Assembly: GCA_037957365.1 (NCBI GenBank)
Contig: JARHVA010000081.1
Location: 5,592,001 to 5,656,000, forward strand
Direction: 5' to 3'
DNA from: Torreya grandis
Taxonomy: Eukaryota; Streptophyta; Pinopsida; Cupressales; Taxaceae
DNA: 64,000 bases
The notes under the pieces are model-generated. The model did no database searches and was not told the DNA's origin. It worked only from the letters and a program-made list of their open reading frames with translations. This document shows positions 13,201-24,019 of this stretch, piece by piece; position 1 is the first letter of the stretch, and each line of letters opens with the position of its first letter. The position numbers and the translations under genes were made by a program.

Positions 13201-13616
13201 AAAACAACAACCTGAGTACATGGTCTAAATCCTTGGAGAGGCTAATCAAAGATGATAAAGAACTATAAGACAAAATTAAAAAATTCTTGGGGACCATGAT
13301 TACGAATCCTTCAAAGCTCACCTCCATGGGTATCATGGAAAATGATGAATTCAAGAACAGAGTCACCTTAGTCATGCAGGAGGTGAGAAATAAGAGCCAA
13401 GGCAAGTATGGAGGTGACAACAACAGGATCATGGATATGATCCTAATTACAGAAAAGAAGATAGTTGAGGCAGAAAGCATTAAAGAGGCTTTGGAAAGAA
13501 ATGATAGAGACCTGGATGATTTGGCAAATCAAGAAGATGAACTCCTCCTTGAGCCAGTTGTCAACCTGAGGTTAGTTGATGAACAACATCAAAAGGCAAT
13601 GAGGTTACTTCAATAG
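10211..13616 (+). pseudogene. Unclassified gag-like retroelement reading region, copy 1
   Basis: I do not recognise the protein, but it behaves as a decayed coding unit. The order is: an N-terminal globular part with FESYYKLPIPQVDLP (10211-10459); a segment with MVGIKMIMTLLNRL and VPYVYFMVEKRLTPP (about 10510-10670), present twice because of a local tandem duplication; a part resembling LWLYPNCTIIRIEG (11392-11604); an acidic Pro/Ser-rich middle (about 11900-12700); and a charged, coiled-coil-like C-terminus, open for 109 codons at 13287-13616 and ending in TAG. The 42.6-46.4 kb region shares the same architecture and a matching segment around 43230-43370. Gag or accessory ORF of a LARD-like element is an inference. 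Confidence 0.45.
10338..11390 (+). repeat. Tandem duplication of about 0.5 kb inside the gag-like region
   Basis: Unit 1 (10338-10879) and unit 2 (10880-11390) start alike (gttacttat / gttgcttac ... ctttgaaag) and share long stretches such as ttaagcaatggtctggcc, catggttgaaaaa and caccaccaccatccctaa. They end with the same acatattcaagtaca phrase. Differences are scattered substitutions plus a ~25 bp indel, so the duplication is fairly old but younger than the gene-like region itself. Confidence 0.85.
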
Positions 13617-13639
13617 AGCCAAGGGTATTCATCAACACA

Positions 13640-14110
13640 GGGTCCACCAATTAGTTAAGGATATTATCTTTTGTGAAAACATTGTAAATTTTGGAATTGG
13701 GATATTCTTTGTAAAGGCATGTGTATTTTGTTAGCATGTTGCCTAAAGGTTAGTCTATATTTAGAAAGTTTAGTATATTTTAAAAACTTAGTAGAAAAGA
13801 TAATTGTCCTTCACATTTTGTACACTTGTAAGTCAAGGCAACTGACCAACATGCTTTTTTGAAGCCTATAAAAGGAGCATTATCATTTGTAAGAAGGGAA
13901 AGTTTTTGGAGCTACAAAAACTAGTGTAAACTTTGAAGCAATACAAGTTGATAATTCTGAGAAGATTGTCTCATCTTGTTTGTTTGAATTGTTATTTAGC
14001 TTCTCTCTCAATTATTTGTTTTGGATCTCAAATTTGAATGATTTTTTAAGAATTCTCGACGTGCATCTTCAATACAGGGTTACTAATTTATACAAATGCT
14101 AGATTAGTTG
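13640..14110 (+). other. LTR-like sequence after the gag-like region
   Basis: The segment holds a TATA-like cctataaaagg at about 13866 followed by 100-150 bases without coding potential. That resembles the U3/R part of a plant LTR directly after the gag-like stop. I found no second copy upstream, so it is unpaired, and TG/CA ends and a polypurine tract could not be fixed. Read it as a candidate 3' LTR only. Confidence 0.25.
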
Positions 14111-17100
14111 AATGTTCTTGGGTTTACTTCATTTTCTTTGCTCTGCATAAGGATGTGCATATGCCATTTGATTGCATTAGTAAATCTTTAAAGTAAAGCT
14201 AGTTCTTGTGTTTCTTCATACTATCCTTAAATACTTGCCTGGTGTATAGTAAGATTTGAGCGTATGCTATTTTATGCTATACATTGGTTGAATGTATGTC
14301 CAATTAAAATTTAAACTTTGTCATGATGTTTGAGGTAAAGATCAACAACGTATTTTTTTTTAACCCTACCCTTCCCTTTTTCTCCTTTTTAACCAAATCA
14401 TTATAGCTTAAAACTATTGTGGATATTCATTTTAGAATAGTCTTAAATTAGAATTTGATTATAACCCACTGATACTAGTATAGATAGATGATGCAAAAAT
14501 TATTGAATACCAAAATGGTTCCCAACCACCAAGTTTTATAAATATTAAATAAAAATAATGCTAGTTGAAATAAATTACTGTATACCTTATTTAAAATAAT
14601 TCTTAAAGTTGATTGTCAAATCTATTTTAATCTTTAGGTTCTTATTAGTTATTACATTGGTGAGGAAAAAAAAAATATGGGGACAATAATATAAGGCTAT
14701 TCACATATTGGGTCTTAAAGGTATGAATTATGTTCTACTTGAAGTTGAATTTCAACAAAACAATTTGCATTGACACTTTTATTAAACATATATATATATT
14801 TTTTCAGATAACAAGGGTTTTTGCAAGATAACTCCCATTAAATATGTTTTTAACACAAAATTATATTTGAAGACAAATTTCATGTAGAGTTATAAATTTA
14901 TTTAAAGATTTCAATATAATCATAGATCTATATGCAAATTTACTCGTGTACATTTGTTGAAATTTCATTTTTCTATAGTGAAAAAAGGGTTATAAATATT
15001 AAGTAATTTTTACATGGCATAGATTTTGATGGACTCATTTCCAAAAGAGACATACATTGTAAAAATAGGTTTTCGAAGAGAAAAAAATGTAAAGTCTTTT
15101 CTTACCAAAAGTTTATATTTTATTTGTTACTAAGGCAATGAGCCGATATTTTTGTTTCTAATGCCATGACATGAACCTATTTTGAGTGTTGTCCAAATAT
15201 GTTTCAAAAGGGGTTTGCATACTTAAAACGATATTGTTCGTAAGAACTTAAATTCATTATATGTTTTTCATTCTATATGTATATATATTTTTGTGTGGTG
15301 TATTTATTTATTTTTTTAATTTTTAAAAGTTTTTTTATTAGGTGAATTTTTTTTACTAGAGTTAATAAGTGGAAAATGATGATGTTTATTGTGTTGAGTT
15401 TTCAATTGTTAAAAATATTAGTATGTTATAATGGTAATTGTTTTAACAAAATTTAATAATAATGGAAAGATTAGGGGCAGTAATTTATTAGATTTATTGA
15501 TGTTGAAATAGAATAAACTTTGATGGAATTGGAGGGGCCGACCTGATTGAGTAGTCTATTGAACCAACTACAATTTTTGTTTTAGGACATGATACGGGTT
15601 AATTCATATCCTTAAGTATCAACATATACGATTAATTTGATTTTTTTGGGATTGAAGTGTTAAAGTAGTAAATAAGCAAGCCTAATTTTTGTGTTTTGGT
15701 AGGAGTGTATGTTATTTTCTCAAAATTGATAGGCATGATGTATAACTATGTTTTTCATCTCTAGTAATAGATAAGTATGTATAAATTATGTGTTAAGATA
15801 TTCAATACTTTATACAATAGAAGTAATCTTTAAAACGATAAGAACAAAAATTATTCCACTGAATTTTATTGATTTAGAATTTAGATCATTGCCTTGCAGA
15901 TGCAAGACCTCTCCTTATCTTCATAATCAATTTGTTTTGTACTTAGCTTTGAAAACATAAATGATTAATAGCATCTGCAAAATCAAGTTTGCCTTCAAAC
16001 CACCAATTATCAACAAGTATGATAAATCGAAAAGAAAAACTCATCTCCATTAAAATTAAAATATCGATAAACACAAATAAAATGACTACATAAAATAAAA
16101 AATAAACAATTGACATATAGACACACCCATAACCATAACTCCAAAATTTTATAATGGTGTAACAATAAATATGAAAAAATAAAAAAAAAATAAATAAATA
16201 ATGTTTTCTCATAAAAAGTTGGTCTAGCTATAAATTTCCTTACCTTTGACTCAGAACAATAAAAACAAACTTCTTTGTAAACTCTTAAAAACATCTTCAA
16301 CTATTGTAGACTTACATTTCCATGAAAGACATCTTCAACTATTTTAAACTTGCATTTCCAATAATGCTTCCTGATGACCATCACCAAATGCAATGAACAC
16401 TAAATAAAGACCACCGCCAATGGGAAATTACGACCGCCATGAATTACGAGCATGGATTACGAAGCACACAAGCCACCGCTAATTTAATCTTTAAGACAAA
16501 TGGTTATTAAATACCTAACTAAGAGATGTTAAAAGCACACAAAATAAATATTAAATGCCCATTTCATTCATGGTGGAGAAATTGAGATACACTTGGAAGT
16601 ATGGAAACAAAATGGTGTTGAGAAACTAAAGTTCACATGCCAACTCACATTGTTGTTAAATTTATCAAACGTTGGTAAGCCCTTCGAAAGTGGTCAAAAT
16701 AAATATCTTATCTTGCGATAGAGAAGCATTTGGCATATATGCTGCATGGATTTGAAAATAAGATTTTCTTGTAAATAAAACACGTGTCTTTTATTTGGTG
16801 CTAAAGCAAAGCGTTGACGTGGAGACTAGTTGGCATGAGAGACCCTCAAAGTTATGGTGTAGAGGGATTAAGCCCTCTCACATAATCCCAATAATAAGAT
16901 CAAATCATTTTTGTGGACGAAATTAAAATCTAAAATATGATTTTTAATTATTACCACATCCTAGACGAATCGGTACTAGTGCTGCGTTTTGACACCAATT
17001 CCCCCATCTTTTAATTTTTAATATATTCTGAGACAAAAGTCTTTGTATTGAATGTTAATCTATGATAAGATGGTTGCCACTAATCAGTACGTATAGAATT

Positions 17101-17342
17101 ATATCCACCCAAATAAATATTTGCACCGGTATTTAACAAAACATCTAATTTTTATACTCCAAAACCATTCTGCTTAATCCCTAGTGAACATACGAGATTA
17201 TGGGTGTTATGAGACTTCCCCTGCTGAATATGAGAAGACCTTGAGATATCCCCTGGAGGAAAAAAATTGCTGGTAGGTCGCTTGATCATGGAAGTAATGT
17301 TCTTCTATTTTATGTGTTGCCTGTTCTAATTCTTGTTGAAAG
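14111..17342. other. AT-rich intergenic sequence
   Basis: No gene or domain is visible. Overlapping minus-strand open frames at 15943-16300 are hydrophobic artefacts of T-rich sequence. A segment at about 15430-15525 is loosely similar to 55500-55600 in the same orientation, so an old dispersed repeat is present. A G-box-like cacgtg lies near 16782 with no gene beside it. Confidence 0.55.
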
Positions 17343-17347
17343 AGGGA

Positions 17348-17757
17348 TGATATGGATTCTAAGAGCTTACATGTAGATTTATTACATGTTAGAGAAACAA
17401 ATACATAGAGATAATTATTTTAAACACTCTCAATATATTATTTCACTTTATATCAAACATACGAGACATTACACATATTTATAGGAAATGTATTTTCTAT
17501 AACTTCTCCCGTAATTTCTCTCATACCTATAAAACCTACAAACCTCATTTACGTGAGTTTGGTTTAACAACCAAATCTCACACAAACAATACAATAACAA
17601 AATACCAATTATAATATTTTTATATAACAATATTTTGATTAACCATTTACTAATTACTAATAACCTATTACTTATTTACCTCTTGATAAATATCAACCTT
17701 ACTATTTACCATCCCATAAATACCTATTTTCACTCAATGTGAAAACTAATTCCAACA
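17348..17757 (-). repeat. 3' LTR of the H2B-carrying element
   Basis: Matches 19947-20354 along its length, including acactctcaatatattattt, the phrase gtgagtttggttta and the end aattccaaca. The ends TG...CA (minus strand TGTTGGA...ATCA) are supported by the flanking AGGGA. Confidence 0.92.
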
Positions 17758-17766
17758 TTCCCTCCA
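17758..17766 (-). promoter_or_regulatory. Polypurine tract of the H2B-carrying element
   Basis: Directly against the inner edge of the 3' LTR the minus strand reads tggagggaa. This is the expected place for the plus-strand DNA primer in reverse transcription. Confidence 0.6.
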
Positions 17767-17899
17767 TAGTTTTTACACGGTACAATATATCTCATTTTCT
17801 AATTATAGCGTGTTACACCTCCATGTGCTCATGGATTTTCTCCGTATGCATGTGTCATCGCACATCTCTTCATTCACACTCATTTGCAATTGGTTTTTC

Positions 17900-18069
17900 A
17901 GGTTCATCAATAACATTTCAAAATAGTTTTCACAGATTCACCAATAACCTTATAAAATGGTTTTCTCAGGTTCACCACTAACCTTACATAATAGTTTTCT
18001 CAGGTTCACCACTAATCTTACATAGTGGTTTTCACAGGTTTACCACTAACCTTTCATCATGATTACTAC
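17900..18069. repeat. 34 bp minisatellite, five copies
   Basis: Units start at 17900, 17934, 17968, 18002 and 18036, each exactly 34 bp apart, with the core aggttcaccactaaccttacatar-tggttttc (given here as a pattern with variable bases). The middle units are most alike and the outer ones more diverged. It lies between the H2B pseudogene and the 3' LTR, outside the histone frame. Confidence 0.9.
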
Positions 18070-18344
18070 AATGATTTTTAGATCAATATTCTCCAATGTA
18101 AATATACAAAAGGGTTACATGGGAATATTATTCACAAGTGAACAGCTACAATTATTCTTATTTCACACATGCTGAAAAATAAATGTAACTATCACATTGA
18201 AAATAACACACCACATTACACATAATTGAAAAAAAAAATTCACCAAAGTTGTATGCGGCCCCATCATTGGCAACTGATAAGAGGTCACTGAAAGACCTCC
18301 TTCCTCCGTGTATCCTCCATCCTCTAGTGTTTGACGCTGCCTAC

Positions 18345-18659
18345 TCAAGATTTGGTAAATTCAGTGACAACATTGGTACCTTCATAAATAATATGTTTAG
18401 CGAGTTCTCTTAGCAAGACATGATGCACAATGATCTGAATTTTCTTGGATGTAATCATTGGCTTCTTTTTGTGATGAGAAAGCTTGGATGCCCCCTGAAC
18501 CAATTTCTTAAAGATATCATTAATACAATAATTTATTAGATGCATACCTTTTCTAAAAATTTCAAGATCTGGGTGCACCTATTTTAGCACCTTAAATAAA
18601 TAGATATTATAAGTTTCTTTATTTCGCTCTGTGTTTTTCTTTTTTGTGTCTTTTCTTTC
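18345..18659 (-). pseudogene. Histone H2B pseudogene captured in an LTR element
   Basis: H2B pairs with H2A in the nucleosome core. Read on the minus strand, the frame runs from a Lys-rich tail remnant (about 18659) through ETYNIYLFKVLK, an in-frame TAG at 18579-18581 where plant H2B has Gln, then VHPDLEIFRKGM, INDIFKKL, KKPMITSKKIQ and ELAKHIIYEGT, ending VVTEFTKS-stop at 18345. The order and spacing match the plant H2B fold from helix 1 to the C-terminal helix, and the stop is where H2B normally ends. The C-terminal Lys that is normally ubiquitinated (VTKF) is Glu here. The first part of the N-tail is unrecognisable. No frameshift is seen over about 105 codons. It shares the element's orientation and lies between its LTRs. 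Confidence 0.85.
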
Positions 18660-19246
18660 TCATTTTAGCCAATATAGCTTTCTTACAATTTTTGGTAATT
18701 TAAGGACATCGACTTACATCGATAATACGTCCGTAAAAAAAATGTTTCCTAGTAATCACCTAAACAATACTCTAATATTCACCTAAGATAAAAAAATACA
18801 TGCTAATGCTTACAAATTAGCAATAACACCTAATGACATACTATTGACTTTGGGCATTCATCTAAAAAAAATGACACTTTTGATTTTGACAGATGACTCA
18901 AAATACTTTATCATTTTTGGACACAAAATGACTATAACAAGACTCATATATAATAACACTTTAAACAAATACTAAACTCACTATTATATTTGAAGACTCT
19001 TTAATAACTAATTGACTATATACCATAAAATAAACAAACAAGAGACATTATGATTCGACTAACCATAATATGAAATCTTTTTAAACTAGATTGAATAGCA
19101 AACTTTCTATCCTAAACAAGATATAATAAAGTCTACTTTATTTGGATAACTATATACAAAACTTGATTAAAAAAATAGATAATATAAAGTCTATACAGAA
19201 TCTGACATGAGTTTAACATCTTATTGACACAATAAAAAACTTATGA

Positions 19247-19501
19247 CTAGATCAAAAACCTTGAATTCATATAGTTTTGATATGACACATCAAAGATGTA
19301 GTGACAAAACTTGACAAATGGAGATGATCTCCCAGTTTGGCAAGTTAGATAAATTCTAAGTAGATTTGATACAGTTGTGTTTCCTATCAATGTATTTTTG
19401 AAACTAGGGCATCTAAAAGTGTTTGCTTTTGATTGAGATGCATATGGTAAGAGAGAGGTGAGCTTGGATACTAATGCACAATGGTGGACAATCCAATGCA
19501 A
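19247..19501 (-). other. Unassigned 84-codon open frame in the element interior
   Basis: A minus-strand frame in the 5' half of the interior, starting MHWIVHHCALVSK and containing RCPSFKNTLIGNT. It matches no family I know. It could be a decayed gag piece, another captured fragment or chance. The surrounding 18700-19920 shows no other domain. Confidence 0.25.
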
Positions 19502-19920
19502 AGTTTCCCGTAATTGATGCGAGTCTGCTGATCTAGATTAAACAAAATACAAGCCACAATATTCCACTGTCAACTTTGATGCAGGATTAAAATGAAATGA
19601 CAATGCTCAAAATGCATAACACATTGCCTTCATGTCACTGAACATCATTCGTAGTTCTATGTAATTGTTTACAAACAAATGTTAATAGAATGACATAAAA
19701 AAAGATGATCCACTTTAGAAATCTTAGGATCTCCCTTTCAAATCAATGAATCTGCACTTAAAAATGGATCATGTTCTACACATATATGAAGGCAGATTGT
19801 TAGGAACCTCAAACGCTGACAAAACATATGATTTATTCTTCTAAGAAAGTAAAGCTTATGAACCTTTAATTTACTCTTCTCAGAAATATCTAAAAATTTG
19901 TCAAGCTACTTCATCACTTA

Positions 19921-19935
19921 TGACTCTCATACCAA
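19921..19935 (-). promoter_or_regulatory. Primer-binding-site-like sequence of the H2B-carrying element
   Basis: The plus strand tgactctcataccaa is close to tggctctgatacca, the complement of initiator-Met tRNA. It lies about a dozen bases inside the 5' LTR, in the right orientation for a minus-strand element. Confidence 0.55.
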
Positions 19936-19946
19936 TTGGTTACCAC

Positions 19947-20354
19947 TGATAAGGATTTTAGGAGCCTATATGCAGGTTTAATACATGCTAGAGAAGCAAA
20001 TACATAGAGACAATTATTTCAAACACTCTCAATATATTATTTCACTCTGTATCAAACATCTAGGACATTACACATATTTATAGGAAATGTATTTCCTATA
20101 ACTTCTCCCTTGATTTCTCTCTTACCTATAAAACCTCCAAACCTATTTACGTGAGTTTGGTTTAATAACCAAATCTCACACAAACAATACAATAAAAAAA
20201 TACTAATCATAATATTGTTATATAACAGTATTCTGATTAACCACTTACTAATTACTAACAACCTAATACTTATTTATGTCTCGATAAATATCAACCTTAC
20301 TATTTACCATCTCGTAAATACCTATTTTCACTCATTGTGAAAACTAATCCAACA
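19947..20354 (-). repeat. 5' LTR of the H2B-carrying element
   Basis: Partner of 17348-17757; it is 2 bp shorter because of small indels. It lies next to the primer-binding-site-like sequence and is followed by the right-hand AGGGA target duplication. Confidence 0.92.
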
Positions 20355-20640
20355 AGGGATTCATCATCAGATTGAGAGGCGTATTATTTAATCAAGGATC
20401 CCAATTCTTGCTAAGCTTTGGCTAGAAAGGGCTTGAGCTTTTGAATTTATTCTTTCCTCTATAGAGATTGCGAGGTAGGAGAGTAAGTTTGCCCAATCCT
20501 ATCTTAGAGAGTCGTGTTTCAGAGTAGGAATTTGAGCTTGTAGTCACTCCTCTTGTCTTTGTTATTGAGATAATTTTAATTTATATTTATGTTTAGCTTG
20601 TTCAATTTGATGAAGCAAAATAGTATGTATTCAAGTATGT

Positions 20641-20760
20641 TTAAACATATCTTTTCTTGAGTTGAGAAATATGCCAAGATAAATTCAAAGCATTAGAAGT
20701 TTAAACATATCTTTTCTTGAGTTGAGAAATATGCTAAGATAAATTCAAAGCATTAGGAAT
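20641..20760. repeat. Perfect-period 60 bp tandem duplication
   Basis: 20641-20700 and 20701-20760 both read ttaaacatatcttttcttga and onward, differing at one interior base (c/t at unit position 35) and a few at the 3' end. This is recent slippage or unequal exchange relative to the surrounding decay. Confidence 0.95.
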
Positions 20761-23700
20761 GGGTGTATGAGATAACATATGCTATATCAAACCCAATTTC
20801 AGATCAACCACCATCGGTCTGATCAACTGACGTCAAATATACAATGAGAAGAGAAACTGACGTCGGTCAGAGATCGGCTGGCGTCAGTCACTCCAGGCAG
20901 ACAAGGACCAAGTAGTTGCCTGTGCGGTTGAAATAGACATGATCATCATAATCATTTGAGTCATATGTGATGTCAGATTCATAATCTTCATCATCAACAA
21001 AGATGAAGACAATCATCTTCAGTGAGGTTAAGTTTGCTTCAAGAGCAAATCAGGGAGATCACAACACAACAGGTAGCAAGATCAGGTAGGATCTACTTGG
21101 AGTACGGTGTGTACTCTTTCTTGGCGTCTTTATTCTTGTGATGGGGCATTTATTAGCATAGTGATCTTGACAAAAAGTAATGTTTGATTGGGAACTCTTG
21201 AAAGTTTTTATGATAGCCAAGCTTTCTTTTTGTGAAAATCATTTTAGGCAGAATTTCCTATTAGATGCCCATTTCTTCCAGGTCCTAACAAATCGTTTTA
21301 GAATTTTTCTTAGAATATTTCTTCTTTTCATGGAGCAAATTTGTGAGAATAACAATCATAAGAATGAGATTGTTTTTTCTTTCTTTTATATTTATGATAC
21401 CTTTTTACATATATGCAACCAAAATTATCATCTTGCCATTCAAAAAATCTAGAACCAATTTATTTGTGAAACTATAGTGTTTCTTTGTGCTATTTTCTTT
21501 CTTGACAAAGTCTAATATGAACTATTTTGTTTTTTGATTAATTATTACAAATGACATTTCATTCAAATAATTTCCAATTTATTCTTTATAGTTGGTTGCA
21601 AAGTATCAGGGAATGATTCTAAATATCTGATCTTATAAGCAGGGTTATGGATTTCTCATGAATTATAGAATAGACATTTCATATAGCACATATATTCATT
21701 CAATATGGTCATAACACATAACTGGGCTTTCATGAACTTGAATTTATTCATTTCTTTGTATCCAATCTACCAACAAACTCATTGATGAATGCATTTCAAA
21801 GAGCTTCTATGGGTTGATCATGTGTGAAGATGCTTATTTGAGTTTCTAGGGCTAACAAATCCCACCATGCTTTGACTATTCTAATGAATACATTTACTAT
21901 GCTTTCAATGACATCTTAATGATTCCTTATATCCCTAATAACTTGTGAATTTTCCCATGCCAACATGGCATGAATTATTTATATTATTTTATCAGGATGT
22001 TCACACTAAAATTTCCTAAAAAAAGGTTGAAGATTCAATGTTCTCATTTGTTCTTCTAGTGGAGTTTAATTAGAAGAATGTTGATCCATATATTTACACA
22101 TTCTGCTTCATGAGCCAACTTTATTTTTTCCATACCTAGTTGGAATGGATTATCAACATTAGATTCTATCTTAAAGAGACTTTTAGCTTTTTCTTTTAAT
22201 TTGCATATTTTGTACAATCTTCCAATATTTGAGACTTTCTTGATATGATAGCATAGGAGGCTCAAGGTTTTTCATTTCTTTCCCCTGATGAAAATAAGAT
22301 TCTCTAGGATATTCTTTACACTGACTGACTTAAAAGAGAATATCAAGAATCTGTGTAATCTTTGAAGATTGTTATACTAGCACCCTTTATACACTATCAA
22401 ACATACTTTAGGCAATGTTGATTTCTTTATGAATTGTATCCTGAATTTGAAATATAGTGTCAATCTTAGGAACTTGTAGATGTAATTCTATTTTGATAAC
22501 ATTCATTCTTGTGCTTTCTTGGGCATGTAACTTAGAGGTTTTTCCCTCAAACTCGGATATCTTTTGCTCTATTTTCCTTTATTCTTTATCTATAGATTCT
22601 TGGACCTAATGAGAATGAGTTTTAAGATTGGTACTACCTTGAAGGCTGGTTAGAATTGATGAGAATGAGTTTGAAGGCTAGGAGTATCTATTTATCTTTA
22701 AGGGCCTTGTGGTACCTTTAAGGTTACCCTAATGTAAGTTTGAAATGTATCTCCTAAGAAATTATGTCAAGCAATACTTCCTCCCAAATTCTAAATCTTC
22801 TTAACAAGATCCTATTTCATAAACAATCACTCATATCTATAAAAATAGTCATTGAAACCTATCAACTAGAATTGCTATGACACGCTCTTCATTAACAGAA
22901 CATAAGTAACTCACAATAGAATGTTTAAATTTTTTATTGAATATATTAAATAGTTAAAATACTAGATCAATGACAAGAAATGGAAGAGACGAACATACAA
23001 CACATCTATAATATATGGAAAATACTTTGAAACTTTTTGGTTCACCATAGAGGTTCAAATCACATACATGATCCCAAAATATAAGTAACTAATCATTTTC
23101 CATGATTTTACTTAAAACCCTGATTGCTCAATATCATTTTTTATACTATTAAAATACATGGTTGAAAGTTGATTTAATTAACTATTTTTCTCTACTATGC
23201 TATTCTGCTCTTATTCATGTTTGAAAGCTATCTCCTAGGAGATGCTTTCAAGGTATGATTAAAAGAGTATTGAAGTATGCAATATATGATATTAAAAGCT
23301 ATTATTTTTTTGCTATTGATATAAATAGTATCGTTAAAAAATTTTGTTATACGTTGCCTTGCTAACATATAAGTATAAATTGCACTAATTTTATAAATAA
23401 CCTAATTAACAAATCTTCTCATGTCTTTTGCAAATGTCCAAGTTGAAAAATCATACCTCAATGGATTTCTAATGAAGAGACTATGTTTCACTCATAAATA
23501 ATGGTAAGGTCATTGGTGAAGGAAGAATACACAAAGTTTTAAGCCCGGATGTTGACTCTTTGGAATCTATAAATCTCACTTCCACATGCTTCAATTAAGA
23601 AATGCCTATTGAATGTGTAAATGTTAACGTGATAAAAAAAATTTGATTTGACTCTACCACTTTCATTTCTTGGAGAAATTGTGGATAATTTGGGGGATGT

Positions 23701-24010
23701 ATTTGAAATTTTTATTATATGGAGAACAAAAATGATGCAACACATCACATACAAGTTTTCTATAGAGGATGACATGGAAGAAAGATAAAATAATTTTAGT
23801 TTAGTTCTGCATATACAACCTTTACAACAAGAAAACCTTAGCTTGGATTCATTGGTTTGATATATCTACGACCCTACCATATTACATAGCCTAAGAAAAA
23901 CATTTATTGGGAAAATGGTACATTTGTTGCACAAATGTACAACTATTGAAAATGATCAAATAATGTTTTTGGTTATGTTGAATTTGCACAATAAAGAGAG
24001 ATTTTTGTTT
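20761..24010. other. AT-rich sequence with no supported gene
   Basis: The part near 20825-20895 has three copies of a ctgacgtc/tggcgtc-like motif and is less AT-rich than its surroundings. An open frame at 21180-21452 (90 codons) is Phe-rich and unlike any family I know. A short partial repeat of gatgagaatgagttt lies near 22610-22670. Nothing else could be supported. Confidence 0.5.
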
Positions 24011-24019
24011 GCATTCTAA

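Larger units (their letters stand above)
17343..20359 (-). mobile_element. Non-autonomous LTR retrotransposon carrying a histone H2B pseudogene
   Basis: Two direct repeats of about 410 bp (17348-17757 and 19947-20354) bound a 2.2 kb interior, and the whole is flanked by an exact 5 bp duplication AGGGA (17343-17347 and 20355-20359). On the minus strand each LTR starts TGTTGGA and ends ATCA. The right copy is followed by a primer-binding-site-like sequence, and the left copy is preceded by a purine tract. The interior has no gag, RT, integrase or protease that I can see. It holds an H2B-like reading frame and a 34 bp minisatellite. The LTRs are roughly nine-tenths identical by eye, so the insertion is old but well bounded. 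Confidence 0.92.

Noticed and set aside
13166..13480. 104-codon minus-strand open frame
   Set aside because: It is antisense to the gag-like C-terminus and mirrors its charged codons; no independent support.
13860..13880. TATA-like cctataaaagg as a host gene promoter
   Set aside because: No coding sequence follows; its place after the gag-like stop fits an LTR better.
15943..16300. Overlapping hydrophobic minus-strand frames that look like membrane segments
   Set aside because: T-rich sequence gives runs of Phe, Leu and Tyr; no start context, homology or neighbouring signal.
16781..16790. G-box acacgtgtc as a promoter element
   Set aside because: A single short motif with no gene, TATA box or transcript support nearby.
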